This document shows positions 18,949 to 28,277 of a stretch of 64,000 nt of DNA, piece by piece. The DNA comes from CAVRQM01 sp963822705. Its GTDB lineage: Bacteria > Pseudomonadota > Alphaproteobacteria > Acetobacterales > Acetobacteraceae. Where the stretch lies: assembly GCA_963822705.1 (NCBI GenBank), contig CAWGIX010000010.1, positions 124,001 to 188,000 of the forward strand, in the 5' to 3' direction. The stretch's first letter is position 1; each line of letters opens with the position of its first letter. The position numbers and the translations under genes are program-made. Under the pieces are notes generated by a model. The model was not told where the DNA came from. It saw only the letters and a list, made by a program, of their open reading frames with translations, and searched no databases.

Positions 18949-20363
18949 CGGCAGGCGCCGCATCATCGCCGCAGCTTGTCCGGCCGCCCAGGCGCTGGGC
19001 TTGCACGCGGGGCAAACCGTGGCCCATGCCCAGGCCCTGGTGCCCGGCCTGCACGTCGCCGAGGCCGACCTGCAGGCGGATGCGGCGGCGCTGGGCCAGG
19101 TGTCGCGCTGGACCCTGCGCTATGCCCCGCTGGTCGCACCGGATGGGGCGGGCGGGTTGTGGATCGATGCCAGCGGCTGCGCCCATTTGCATGGCGGCGA
19201 GGCGGCAATGCTGGCCGATTTGCGTACCCGGCTGCAAAACGCCGGCATTTCGTCCCGCGCGGCCATCGCCGAGCATCCCGGAGCGGCGCATGCCCTGGCC
19301 CGGTTCGGCGCCGACGCCGAGACCGTGCTGCCGCCCGGCAGCGCGCGCATAGCGCTGGAAAATCTGCCGGCCGCCTGTCTGCGGCTGGACGCGGAAATTT
19401 TGGCGCGGCTGCGGCGCGTGGGGCTTGAACGTGCGGAGCAGCTCTTCCGGGCACCCCGCGCGCCGCTGGCCCGGCGTTTTGGCGATTCCCTCCTACGGCG
19501 GCTCGATCAGGCGCTTGGCACCGTGTTCGAGCCGATCGAGCCGATGCTGCCGCCCAAAACGCTGGCGCATCGTCTGGCTTTCGCCGAGCCGCTGCTGACC
19601 GCCGAAAGTTTTGCCGCTGTCATCGAGGTGCTGACGGCGGCCGTGTGCGGCAAGCTGGAACGGGCGGGCAAAGGCGCGCGCCGGCTCGATTTGCTGTTCG
19701 AGCGGGTGGACGGGCACTGGCAGGCGATCCGGGTCGGCACGGCGCGGCCGACGCGCTCGCCGGTCCACCTCGCGCGGCTGCTGCGCCAAAACCTGGAGAC
19801 GATCGATCCCGGCCTGGGCGTGGAGGCGATGCAGCTCGTGGTGACGCTGGCCGAAAAACTCGGCTGGACCCAGCAGGAAACCGATTCGGCCCCGGATCAC
19901 CGATCGGACCATCCAGGGGTTGCCGAACTGGTTGACCGGCTCGCCGGGCGGCTGGGACCGGCCCGGGTGTACCGGGCGGCGCCGGTCGAGAGTTCTGGTT
20001 CCCGAGCGCAGCGTCCGCCGCATCGCACCGTTGGCACCGCCCGCGCTCGCTCGCTGGCCGCTGTCGCTGCCGCGCCCGGCCCGGCTGATCGACCCGCCGC
20101 AGCCGGTCGAGGCCATGGCGCTGCTGCCCGATCATCCGCCGGTCGCCTTCACCTGGCGGCGCATGCGCCATCATGTGCATCGCGCCGACGGGCCGGAGCG
20201 GGTGATGGGCGAATGGTGGCGCCGCGACGCGGAAGTCGTTGGCGTGCGCGATTATTTTGCCGTGGAAGACGAAGTAGGGCGGCGATTCTGGCTGTATCGC
20301 CGCGGCGATGGCGCGGACCCTGCTACCGGCGACTCGCGCTGGTTTCTGCACGGCCTTTTTTAG
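18851..20363 (+). CDS. imuB: ImuB, Y-family polymerase-like protein (frameshifted)
   Basis: It starts MRRVVSVFLPNFPIERLRR within the end of imuA. The Y-family palm/finger region is recognisable (PLVTALHDGRRRIIAAACPAAQALGL, GGLWIDASGCAHLHGGE), followed by thumb and little-finger regions with QALGTVFEPIEPMLPPKT. The acidic polymerase residues are replaced, as usual for ImuB, which acts as a clamp adaptor rather than a polymerase. The frame changes near 19990 (VESS to RVLVPERSVRRIAPL), and the typical C-terminus SRWFLHGLF follows. It is cotranscribed with imuA under LexA. Confidence 0.88.
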
Positions 20364-20396
20364 GCGATTATGTACTTCGCAAACACGACCGAGAGC
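20361..20396. repeat. Dispersed intergenic repeat, copy A
   Basis: A 36-base segment at the imuB 3' end matches 30 positions, with one gap, of a segment just after smc (60776-60812). Shared blocks are taggcgat, tatg, caaac and ccgagagc, followed at slightly different distance by ctgccc. Both copies lie between convergent genes. Confidence 0.5.
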
Positions 20397-20409
20397 TAGA
20401 TATCCTGCC

Positions 20410-21051
20410 CTAGGTAGCGTCTGCCGTGAGCCGCTCCTGACTGAACAACAAAGCGCGTATCGAGTCCCTGGCTAGTCCCGTCAACGCCGATCCGAGATCG
20501 CCATACCCGGTGAATCGGCGCTCGAACCCCAGCCGCAGCCGCGCCGCCGCGTCCCGCGCCGTTTCGGTCAGGCCCGCATCCTCCGTCTGAGCGAGATAGA
20601 CCACGCGCTCGTATTGCCCGAAATAGGCGTCCCGGAGATCCGGGTGCCGGTCCAGGCCGAGCGGGTGCCAGACCAGCGCATCGAACTGGCGGGCCAGAAA
20701 ATCGGTAAGGAAAAAGCTGCGCATGTCCGCGTCGCCTGCGGTGGCAAACTTTTCCACACCGATGAAGAACGCATAGCAGTGCGGCCCAGGCAGCCGTTCC
20801 ACGCCCTCTTCCTGCAGCACCCGGTCCAGCGCTCCGCCGGTGCCGCATTCAGCATAGGCCACGAACACCCGCGCTCCTTTTGCACGCGAAGCCTGGATTT
20901 TTTCCCGCACCGCAGGGGCGATGCGTTCGGGGCGGTTGTGCAGTGTGGCCGGCAAGCAGTGCAATTCGATATGAGGCAGCTGCGGCCCGACCACCGCGCG
21001 AATTTCGCGCGCCAAGGCGCCGCAGGCGATGATGGCGACCCGCGCCGTCAC
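20410..21051 (-). CDS. DUF1638 protein of the corrinoid methyltransfer cluster
   Basis: This 213-residue DUF1638 protein has the family's ACGALAREI start, LHCLPATLHNRPERI, VAYAECGTGGALD and PHCYAFFIGVEKF. Its biochemical role is unknown, but DUF1638 genes recur beside corrinoid protein and methyltransferase genes. Here its start overlaps the corrinoid gene stop by four bases, making it the last gene of that operon. The conserved Cys residues suggest metal or corrinoid contact (inference). Confidence 0.85.
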   Translation of the reverse strand: MTARVAIIACGALAREIRAVVGPQLPHIELHCLPATLHNRPERIAPAVREKIQASRAKGARVFVAYAECGTGGALDRVLQEEGVERLPGPHCYAFFIGVEKFATAGDADMRSFFLTDFLARQFDALVWHPLGLDRHPDLRDAYFGQYERVVYLAQTEDAGLTETARDAAARLRLGFERRFTGYGDLGSALTGLARDSIRALLFSQERLTADAT

Positions 21052-21743
21052 GCCGCCGCCCGGCGGTTGCCGCGCCGCTTCATGAAACTCCGCGCGGTCT
21101 CCACGGCCACCGCGGCGTCACGGCAATAAGCGTCGGCTCCGATCGCGCGGGCAAAATCCTCGTTGACGGGCGCGCCGCCCACCAGCACCACGACCTCCTC
21201 GCGGATGCCGCGCTCCACCAGGGTGTCGATCACCACCTTCATGTAAGGCATCGTGGTGGTCAGGAGCGCCGACATGCCCAGAATGTCGGGCTGGTGCTCG
21301 TCGATGGCGGCGAGATATTTTTCCACGCCGTTGTTGATGCCGAGATCAACCACCTCGAAACCGGCGCCCTCCATCATCATGGCAACCAGGTTCTTGCCGA
21401 TGTCGTGGATGTCGCCTTTCACCGTGCCGATCACCATTTTTCCGGTGCGGGGCGCTCCGGTCTCCGCCAGCAGCGGTTTCAGGATGGCCATGCCGGCTTT
21501 CATGGCGTTGGCCGACAGCAGCACTTCGGGGACGAACAAAATGCCGTCGCGAAAATCCTCGCCGACGATGCGCATGCCCTCGACCAGCGCCTCGGTCAGC
21601 ACCCGGTACGGCAGCCAGCCGCGCCCCAGCAGCACGCGCACGCCCTGTTCGATCTCTTCGCGCAGGCCGTCGTACAGGTCGTCGTGCATCTGCAGGACGA
21701 GTTCGTCGTCCGGCAGCGCGGTCAGGTCGATGTCGTCGCTCAT
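21048..21743 (-). CDS. Corrinoid (B12-binding) protein, MetH-type cobalamin module
   Basis: This 231-residue protein has a helical cap domain (LLGRGWLPYRVLTEALVEGMRIVG, FVPEVLLSANAMKAGM) and a B12 Rossmann domain with GTVKGDIHDIGKNLV, the DxHxxG motif whose His is the lower cobalt ligand, then SALLTTTMPYM and VLVGGAPVN. This is the two-domain arrangement of the MetH cobalamin module and of MtaC/MtbC-type proteins. It starts at 21743, overlapping the stop of the homocysteine methyltransferase gene (ATGA), so methyl transfer to homocysteine is the likely partner reaction. Confidence 0.92.
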   Translation of the reverse strand: MSDDIDLTALPDDELVLQMHDDLYDGLREEIEQGVRVLLGRGWLPYRVLTEALVEGMRIVGEDFRDGILFVPEVLLSANAMKAGMAILKPLLAETGAPRTGKMVIGTVKGDIHDIGKNLVAMMMEGAGFEVVDLGINNGVEKYLAAIDEHQPDILGMSALLTTTMPYMKVVIDTLVERGIREEVVVLVGGAPVNEDFARAIGADAYCRDAAVAVETARSFMKRRGNRRAAA

Positions 21744-22738
21744 CCGGTCCGCCTCCGAGTCGCCCGGCGCGTCGCCGTTTCCCGGGCGGGGGGCGCCGCC
21801 AGCGATCCCAGAATCTCGATCACATCCTGCCGGCTCGGCCGGGCGCCCGGTCCGTAGCCGTCGAGCGCCTGTTTCATCGCTGCCAGATGGGTCACGGTAG
21901 TGCCGCAGCAGCCGCCGACGATGCGCGCCCCGGCATCGCGCGCCAGCGTGGCGTAGCGGGCCATCGTGTCCGGCGTACCGGAATATACCACTCCCTCCGC
22001 GCCCACGCGCGGCACGCCGCAATTCGCTTTCGCCACCACGATCGCATTCGGCGCGGCTTCGGTGATCCCCAGCACCGAGCACACGAGGTCCGATGCGCCG
22101 ACACCGCAATTGCAGCCGATGGCGTGCGGACGCGGAGCAAAAGCGGTGGTTTCGCGGCCCATCGCCTGCGGTGTCAGCCCCATCATGGTGTTGCCCGCGG
22201 TGTCGAAACTGGCAGTGACCGAATACGGCATGCCCACCCGCGCGGCGGCACCCGCAGCGGCTCGCATCTCTTCCAGGGCGGACATGGTCTCGATCCAGGC
22301 AAGGTCGGCGCCGCCTTCCTGCAAGCCCGCGATCTGGTCGGCGAACACGTCCAGGGCCTCGTTCTCCGTCAACGGCCCGAGCGGGGCCAGCAGGTCGCCC
22401 GTCGGCCCGACCGAACCTGCCACCAAGATCGGTCGGCCCGCGGCGTCGGCCACGTCGCGCGCAATGCCGGCGGCGATGCGGTTCAGCTCCCGTGCCCGCG
22501 CCTGCGCGCCGTGTAGCGCCAGCCGCCGCGCGTTCGCCCCAAACGTGTTGGTCAGGATGATATCCGCACCTGCGTCGACAAAACCTTGATGCAGGCTGCG
22601 GATGCGCTCGGGAAACAGCTCGTTCCAGAATTCGGGCGCATCGCCGGCGGTCAGGCCCATGGCGAACAGGGTGGTGCCGGTGGCGCCATCGGCCAGCAGC
22701 CAGTCGCGCCCGACCCGCGCCATGAAAGCCTCGATCAT
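21740..22738 (-). CDS. Homocysteine S-methyltransferase-domain protein (split methionine synthase component)
   Basis: This 332-residue protein matches the N-terminal homocysteine-binding barrel of MetH: LADGATGTTLFAMGL, ILTNTFGANARRL, then the zinc Cys residues in IGCNCGVG and IVGGCCGTT. The length is that of the isolated domain, with no pterin, B12 or activation domain. The B12 domain is the next gene, overlapping by four bases. Alphaproteobacteria with split methionine synthases use this arrangement. Betaine is an alternative methyl donor for such domains, but the adjacent corrinoid and reactivase genes favour cobalamin. It starts at ATG 22738 with GGAG upstream. Confidence 0.9.
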   Translation of the reverse strand: MIEAFMARVGRDWLLADGATGTTLFAMGLTAGDAPEFWNELFPERIRSLHQGFVDAGADIILTNTFGANARRLALHGAQARARELNRIAAGIARDVADAAGRPILVAGSVGPTGDLLAPLGPLTENEALDVFADQIAGLQEGGADLAWIETMSALEEMRAAAGAAARVGMPYSVTASFDTAGNTMMGLTPQAMGRETTAFAPRPHAIGCNCGVGASDLVCSVLGITEAAPNAIVVAKANCGVPRVGAEGVVYSGTPDTMARYATLARDAGARIVGGCCGTTVTHLAAMKQALDGYGPGARPSRQDVIEILGSLAAPPARETATRRATRRRTG

Positions 22739-22816
22739 CCGCTGTTCCCGCTCCACGCCGCGTCGGCTATGTGTGCCGCCCGCTTGATCCCTCGTTTGTC
22801 CCTCCCAAGGCCCCGC

Positions 22817-23113
22817 ATGGCAACCCGCACCGTCATCTACTGGCGCGATATCCCGGCCCAGGTGAACGTGCGCGAGGGCCGCGTGAACGAAAAACGCGAG
22901 CTGTCGGAACGTTTTATCCAGGCCGTCGATCGTGCCGCGATGCGCGCCGGCCTGCGCGAGAGCGATGCGTATCTGGGCGAGTGGCGGCGCAGCGAGCCCG
23001 AACCCTGCGGCGCCGATCTGGTCGCGGAGGCCAATGCGGCGGCGGCGGCCCTGGAGTCCGAATACGGCGAAGAGCGGCTGCACAGCTTGGTGGCCAACGA
23101 AGGCCGCGCGTGA
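22817..23113 (+). CDS. Virulence-factor-like small protein (PF13769-type)
   Basis: This 98-residue protein (MATRTVIYWRDIPAQVNVRE...) matches the small family labelled virulence factor in annotation databases. Such genes are commonly found beside corrinoid methyltransfer genes; the name is historical and the function unknown. It is divergent from the methyltransferase operon by 78 bases. Its stop overlaps the GTG start of the ASKHA reactivase (GTGA), which ties it to corrinoid reactivation. Confidence 0.7.
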   Translation: MATRTVIYWRDIPAQVNVREGRVNEKRELSERFIQAVDRAAMRAGLRESDAYLGEWRRSEPEPCGADLVAEANAAAAALESEYGEERLHSLVANEGRA

Positions 23114-25161
23114 ACCAAAATCCGCCGGCCGAGCCGCTGGTGCTGTTCATGCCGAGCGGCCGGCGCGGCCGGTTTCCCCGCGGCACCAATCTGCTCGACG
23201 CCGCGCGCTCCCTGGGCGTGTACGTGGAAAGTGTCTGCGGCGGCCGGGGCCTGTGCGGCCGGTGCCAGGTGACCCCCACTGAGGGAGATTTTGCCAAGCA
23301 CGCCATCACCAGCAGCGCGGCAAATCTGTCGCCGGCGGAAGCGGCGGAGGCGCCGTACCGCGCCCGCGGCGCGCTGCGCATCCGACCGCCGCCTGGCATG
23401 CAGCGCCAAAATTCTGGGCGACCTGGTAATCGACGTGCCGGACGAGTTTTCGGTCAACCGGCAAGTCGTGCGCAAGCGCGCGGAAACCCGCGCCGTCGAG
23501 CCCGATCCCGCAACCAGAATGGTGGTGGTAACGGTTCCCGAGCCCGACATGTCGCGGCCGCTGGGCGACGCCGACCGGCTGGCGGCGGCCGTCGAACAGG
23601 TCACCGGTTTGCATGGAGTATCGGTCGACCCGGCGCTGCTGCCGCGGGTGCAGCCGGTGTTGCGAGCCGGAAACTGGCGCGCCACCGCGGCGGTGCATCA
23701 GGACGTGGCCGCACCCGTCGTGATCGGGCTGCGGCCGGGCGCTGAAGACCGCACCGCGTTCGGGGTGGCGCTGGACATCGGCTCGACCACTATCGCCGGG
23801 TCATCTGGTCGACCTCGGCAGCGGTCGCGCCGTCGACCTCTGCGGGCACCGTGAACCCGCAAATCCGGTTCGGCGAGGATCTGATGAGCCGGGTCTCGTA
23901 CGCCATGCTCAACTCGGACGGCGCCGCGATGTTGACCCGCGCGGTGCGCGAGGCGGTGGCCATGCTGGTCGGCCGGCTGTGCGCGCAGACCGGCGTTGCG
24001 GCCGAGTTCGTGCTGGAGGCCGCGGTGGTCGGCAACCCGGTGATGCACCACCTGTTTCTTGGCATCGATCCCGCTGAGCTTGGGCAAGCTCCGTTCGCTC
24101 TGGCCGTGTCAGGTGCGCTGCGGCTTGCCGCCCGCGAGGTGGGCGGCCTCGGCATGGCCCCGGCGGCGCAGGTTTATGTGCTGCCGTGCATCGCGGGGCA
24201 TGTCGGTGCGGATGCTGCTGCCGTGGCTCTCGCCGAGGGACCGCAGCATCATGACGAGACGACGTTGGTGGTTGATATCGGCACCAATGCCGAACTGCTC
24301 TTGGGCAACCGGAACCGCGTGCTGGCGGCCAGCTCGCCCACCGGCCCGGCGTTCGAGGGCGCGCAAATTTCTTCGGGCCAGCGCGCGGCGCCGGGCGCCA
24401 TCGAACGGGTACGAATCGACCGCGCGACGCTGGAGGTCAGGGTCAAAGTTCTGGGCGCGGAACCGTGGTCGGACGAGCCGGGCTTTTTCGACGAGGTGGC
24501 CGCTACCGGCATTACCGGTATCTGCGGCTCCGGCATTGTTGAGGCCGTGGCCGAAATGTTTCTGGCCGGCGTGATCAGCGCGGACGGGCTGATTCTGCCG
24601 CAGGAAAATCCGCGGCTGGTCGCGGACGGGCGGACGTTTGCATTTCGGCTATGGGACGGATTCGGCGTGCGCGTGCTGGTGACGCAGGCGGATGTACGGG
24701 CGATCCAGCTCGCGAAAGGAGCGCTGTACGCGGGCGCGCGCCTGCTGATGGACGCGCTGGGGGTGGACCGGGTGGATCGCATAAAGCTGGCCGGGGCGTT
24801 TGGCAGCTATATCGACCCGAAACACGCCATGGTGCTGGGCATGATCCCGGATTGTCCGCTCGACCGTGTTTCGGGGATCGGCAATGCCGCGGGAACCGGG
24901 GCACGCATGGCGCTTGCCAGTCGCAAACACCGCGCCGAGGTGGAGGCGCTGGTACGCCGGGTGGAAAAGATCGAGACCGCGCTGGAGCCGCGCTTCCAGG
25001 AACATTTCGTCCACGCCCTGGCGCTCCCGAACGGGCGCGACCCGTTCCCGCATTTGCGGCAGGCGGTCACTCTGCCTGATCGCCCGGCCCAGGAGCCCGG
25101 CCGCCGCCGCGGTGCCGCTCGAGCACGGGCGCTCAGCCCTGGGCCGATCGGTTCCGGCTGA
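23110..25161 (+). CDS. ASKHA-domain corrinoid reactivation protein with N-terminal 2Fe-2S ferredoxin domain (frameshifted)
   Basis: Starts at GTG 23110. Residues 15-60 form a ferredoxin fold with the cluster Cys pattern ESVCGGRGLCGRCQV. Breaks near 23380, 23800 and 23835 restore LACSAKILGDLVIDVPDE, then VALDIGSTTIAGHLVDLG (the ATP-binding start of the ASKHA fold), then TVNPQIRFGEDLMSRVSYA. The rest is a complete DUF4445/ASKHA domain (LVVDIGTNAEL, TGICGSGIVEAVAEM, IKLAGAFGSYIDP, IGNAAGTGA). RamA and RACo proteins of this type use ATP to drive reduction of inactive Co(II) corrinoid. It is encoded back to back with the corrinoid protein and probably replaces the missing MetH activation domain. 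Confidence 0.88.
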
Positions 25162-25409
25162 GCCGACCTGTGTCCCCGGGTGCTGCAAAATGCGGGCGAA
25201 GTGCAGGCCGCCAGTTGCTGATCCGCGCTTGCTGGGTGTTGAGGTAGTCTCACCAGGAGCAGTACCGCCAGCTCGTGCAGGCTGGATGTTCAGGAACCGC
25301 GACTGCAGCGGCCGATGCCTGCAAAACGCCGCGCGGTTGGTATCGTTTCGGTCGTGCCCTTGGCGAGAGTTTTGCTGGACATAACTGCTCGAACCAGCAA
25401 CAGGAACGT

Positions 25410-26129
25410 GTGTTAGACATTCACACTGCCGTCCGGTTGGCCTTCGGGCTTCTGGCCACTCTCGATGCTACGCTCCTGCAGGTCATCAGCCTGTCTTTGA
25501 CGATAAGCCTGTCAGCGTCCGCCGCTGCCGCCGCGATCGGTCTGCCCGTGGGCGCGGCCCTGGCCGTGTTTCGCTTTCGACAGCGCGCGCTGCTCATCCT
25601 GCTCGCGAACGCGCTGCTCGGGCTGCCGCCGGTCGTCGTCGGCCTCGCGCTTTACCTGCTGTTGTCGCGCTCCGGGCCACTCGGCTTTCTCGGAATCCTG
25701 TTCACGCCTCTCGCCATGACGCTCGCACAGTTCCTGCTCGCGCTGCCCATCGTCGTCGCGCTGAGCCACCGCGCCATGGAAGGCATCTGGGGGAGCTACG
25801 GCGACGATCTGCTGGTTTCCGGTGCAACCCGCCTGAAAGCCATTCCGCACATCTTGTCCATTGGACGGATGGAAGCCCTGACAGCGAGCCTTGCCGGATT
25901 CGGGCGGTCGATCTCCGAGGTGGGAGCCATCCTGATCGTTGGCGGCAATATCGCCGGATACACCCGCACGATGACCACGGCGATTGCACTCGAAACCAGC
26001 GAGGGCCATCTGGCCTTTGCACTGGCACTCGGCTTTGTGCTTATCGCCATCAGCATTGCCGTGAATGCCTGCGCCTTCGGAATCGGCTCGGTCCGTGCGC
26101 GTCGCGTTCTTCCCGAGGAGGTTGCTTGA
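25410..26129 (+). CDS. tupB: Tungstate-type ABC transporter permease TupB
   Basis: The 239-residue permease starts at GTG 25410 behind an AGGA site. It has five or six membrane segments and a typical N-terminus (AFGLLATLDATLLQVISLSL). The EAA-like loop appears as LLVSGATRLKAIPHIL, followed by TASLAGFGRSISEVGAILIVGGNI, a signature of TupB and related molybdate/tungstate permeases. The 248 bases upstream hold no gene and no operator I could identify. Its stop overlaps the start of tupA. Confidence 0.88.
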   Translation: MLDIHTAVRLAFGLLATLDATLLQVISLSLTISLSASAAAAAIGLPVGAALAVFRFRQRALLILLANALLGLPPVVVGLALYLLLSRSGPLGFLGILFTPLAMTLAQFLLALPIVVALSHRAMEGIWGSYGDDLLVSGATRLKAIPHILSIGRMEALTASLAGFGRSISEVGAILIVGGNIAGYTRTMTTAIALETSEGHLAFALALGFVLIAISIAVNACAFGIGSVRARRVLPEEVA

Positions 26130-26969
26130 AGCTGCTGCTCCGACTATCGCTCGCCGCTCTGCTTGGCACGTTGTCTCTTGCCATCTCTCCATCGCTCACG
26201 CGAGCGGCGTGCGGTTCAGACAGTGGTGCTGGCCTCGACTACTTCCGTTGAAAACAGTGGGCTGCTCGCTCGCATATTGCCGCAGTTCACGAAAGAAACC
26301 GGCATCGAGGTGCATGTGATCGCCCAGGGCACCGGGCAGGCGCTGGCCACTGCGGCGCACGGCGACGCCGACCTGGTGCTGGTGCATGATCCCGAAGCCG
26401 AAGCAAAATTCATGGCGGCGGGTCACGGGCTGACCCGCAATGAGATCGCATGGAACGACTTCATCATCGTGGGTCCACTCTCCGATCCGGCGCATATCAC
26501 GGGTATCAGGGATGTCATCGCCGCGCTGAAAGTCATCTATGCATCGAAAGCTCCGTTCGTCTCGCGAGGCGATCAGAGTGGCACGGATGCGTTGGAAAAG
26601 CGGCTGTGGAAAACGGCCGGGTTGGACCCCGTCGCCGCCGGAAGCGGGTGGTATCGCGATATCGGCGGCGGCATGGGAGCGGCGTTGAACGCGGCTGCGG
26701 CGATGGATGCCTATACCTTGTCCGACCGAGGCACTTGGCTCAGCTTCGGCAACAAGAGCGGGATGAAAGTGGAGCTGGAGGGCGATCCTCGCCTGCTGAA
26801 CCGGTATGACGTTATCCTGCTGAACCCGCAAACCCATCCGCAAGCGAAGCAGGCGCCAGCACAAACGTTGGCAGCATGGCTGGAGTCGCCCGAAGGACAG
26901 GCGGCGATTGCCGGATACACGATTGCGGGGCAGCGTCTGTTCCATCCGGAGGCCGACCCCAAGCCGTGA
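26126..26969 (+). CDS. tupA: Tungstate-binding periplasmic protein TupA (frameshifted near N-terminus)
   Basis: TTG at 26126 overlaps the tupB stop and starts a good signal peptide (LKLLLRLSLAALLGTLSLAI, then SPSLTRAA). The frame changes near 26210, after which the mature protein runs VVLASTTSVENSGLL, TGIEVHVIAQGTGQAL, HGDADLVLVHDPEAE, FVSRGDQSGT and YTLSDRGTWL, all typical of TupA. It binds the oxyanion for the TupB permease. The ATPase gene tupC, usually adjacent, is not found here. The tungstate versus molybdate preference is assigned by family only. Confidence 0.88.
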
Positions 26970-26989
26970 GTATGGCGCGGAATCCTTCG

Positions 26990-27212
26990 GCGTCGTACAG
27001 GCCGCAATCTGCCACCCGCGCATATCAAGCTGTGACAGGTTCGCGTCGGTGACGCCCTCCACGGACAGCCAGCACTGGCCGGAAACCACCGCGTAGCATT
27101 TGATGCCTTCATGCCGGCGGAACTGGACTGACCAGTTTCCACCCGCATCGAAGCAGCCGGATATATAGCTGCGGGGTTTGAGCAGCGACAGCACGTCTGA
27201 TAGCGGGTCCAT
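26990..27212 (-). pseudogene. AraC-type regulator remnant (cupin N-terminus only)
   Basis: From ATG 27212 about 50 residues (MDPLSDVLSLLKPRSYISG, NWSVQFRRHEGIKCYAV, SGQCWLSVEGV) match the start of AraC regulators with a cupin_6 domain. Similarity ends abruptly near 27050 and neither the rest of the cupin nor the helix-turn-helix domain follows before tupA. The intact relatives usually sit beside the SDR-type reductase they control, and such a gene lies 120 bases away in divergent orientation. It looks like a deletion remnant. Confidence 0.6.
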
Positions 27213-27332
27213 GGTCCATCCCGGACGATTGCGAATATAATCCGGATTCATAGGTCGTATGGCCCCAACCACCTATCTCGGTCATCACGGGGCCGCGGAT
27301 GCGATACCGGGCGAAATCAAGGAGAAGTCGTA

Positions 27333-28225
27333 ATGCGTGTTTTCGTCACCGGGGCGACTGGCTTTGTCGGCTCGGCCGTGGTTCAGGAACTCATCAAAGC
27401 GGGCCACCAAGTGCTCGGACTTGCTCGCTCGGATGCGGGGAAAAATCTCTTGTCGCGGCCGGGACCGAGGTGCATCGCGGCGATCTCGAAGACCTGGAAA
27501 GCCTGCGCACTGGCGCCGCCGCCGCGGATGGTGTGATCCACACCGGTTTCGTGCATGACTTCTCGAGGTTCAAGGAGGTTTGCGAGATAGATCGGCGTGC
27601 CATCGAGGCGCTCGGCGCGGCGCTCGCCGGCTCTGACCGTCTCTTGATCGTGACCTCCGGAGTGGCACTCCTCGCGTCAGGCCGCCTGGCGACCGAAGAG
27701 GATGCGCCGCCTCCCACCTCCAACTCGTATCCCCGCGCTTCGGAAGCGGCAGCCTCGGCCGTTGCGTCGCGTGGCGTGCGCACGTCCGTGGTGCGCCTCT
27801 CGCCCTCGGTGCACGGCGACGGCGATCACGGATTCGTTCCGATCCTCATCGATCTCGCGCGGGAAAAAGGGGTTTCGGCGTATGTGGGTGACGGGCTGAA
27901 CCGCTGGCCCGCCGTGCACCGATTCGATGCCGCCCGGCTCTATCGGCTCGCGCTGGAGAAGGGTGTTGCAGGCGGCCGGTATCACGGGGTGGCCGAAGAG
28001 GGCCTGCCGGTCCGAGACATCGCCCGCGTCATCGGCCGGCGCCTGAACCTGCCGGTCGTGAGCAAGAGTCTCGAGGAGGCAGAAGGCCATTTTGGCTGGT
28101 TCGCGCGTTTCGCCACGCTCGACTTCGGGGCCTCCAGCGAGCGCACGCGGGAAGTTTTGGGCTGGCAGCCGACGCAGGCTGGTCTGATCGCCGATGTCGA
28201 AGGGGGGCGGTATTTCGACCCCTAA
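27333..28225 (+). CDS. NAD-dependent epimerase/SDR-family reductase (frameshifted)
   Basis: The N-terminus MRVFVTGATGFVGSAVVQEL gives the GxxGxxG dinucleotide motif. The frame slips at gggg-aaaaa near 27440 and continues as SLVAAGTEVHRGDLEDLESL, ADGVIHTGFVHDFSRF, VVRLSPSVHGDGDHGF and KGVSAYVGDGLNRWPAVH. It is an extended/atypical SDR of about 296 residues, substrate unknown. The usual YxxxK is not obvious; SYPRASEAAA occupies that region. It was probably once paired with the adjacent AraC remnant. Confidence 0.8.
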
Positions 28226-28277
28226 GGCGCACTGGCGTCCGCCCTACAACCGGCCCGTGGGACGGACGCGCCATCAA

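Noticed and set aside
25162..25409. Molybdenum/tungsten cofactor riboswitch or ModE site in the tupB leader
   Set aside because: No stem-loop pattern or operator matching those elements could be recognised by eye; left unannotated.
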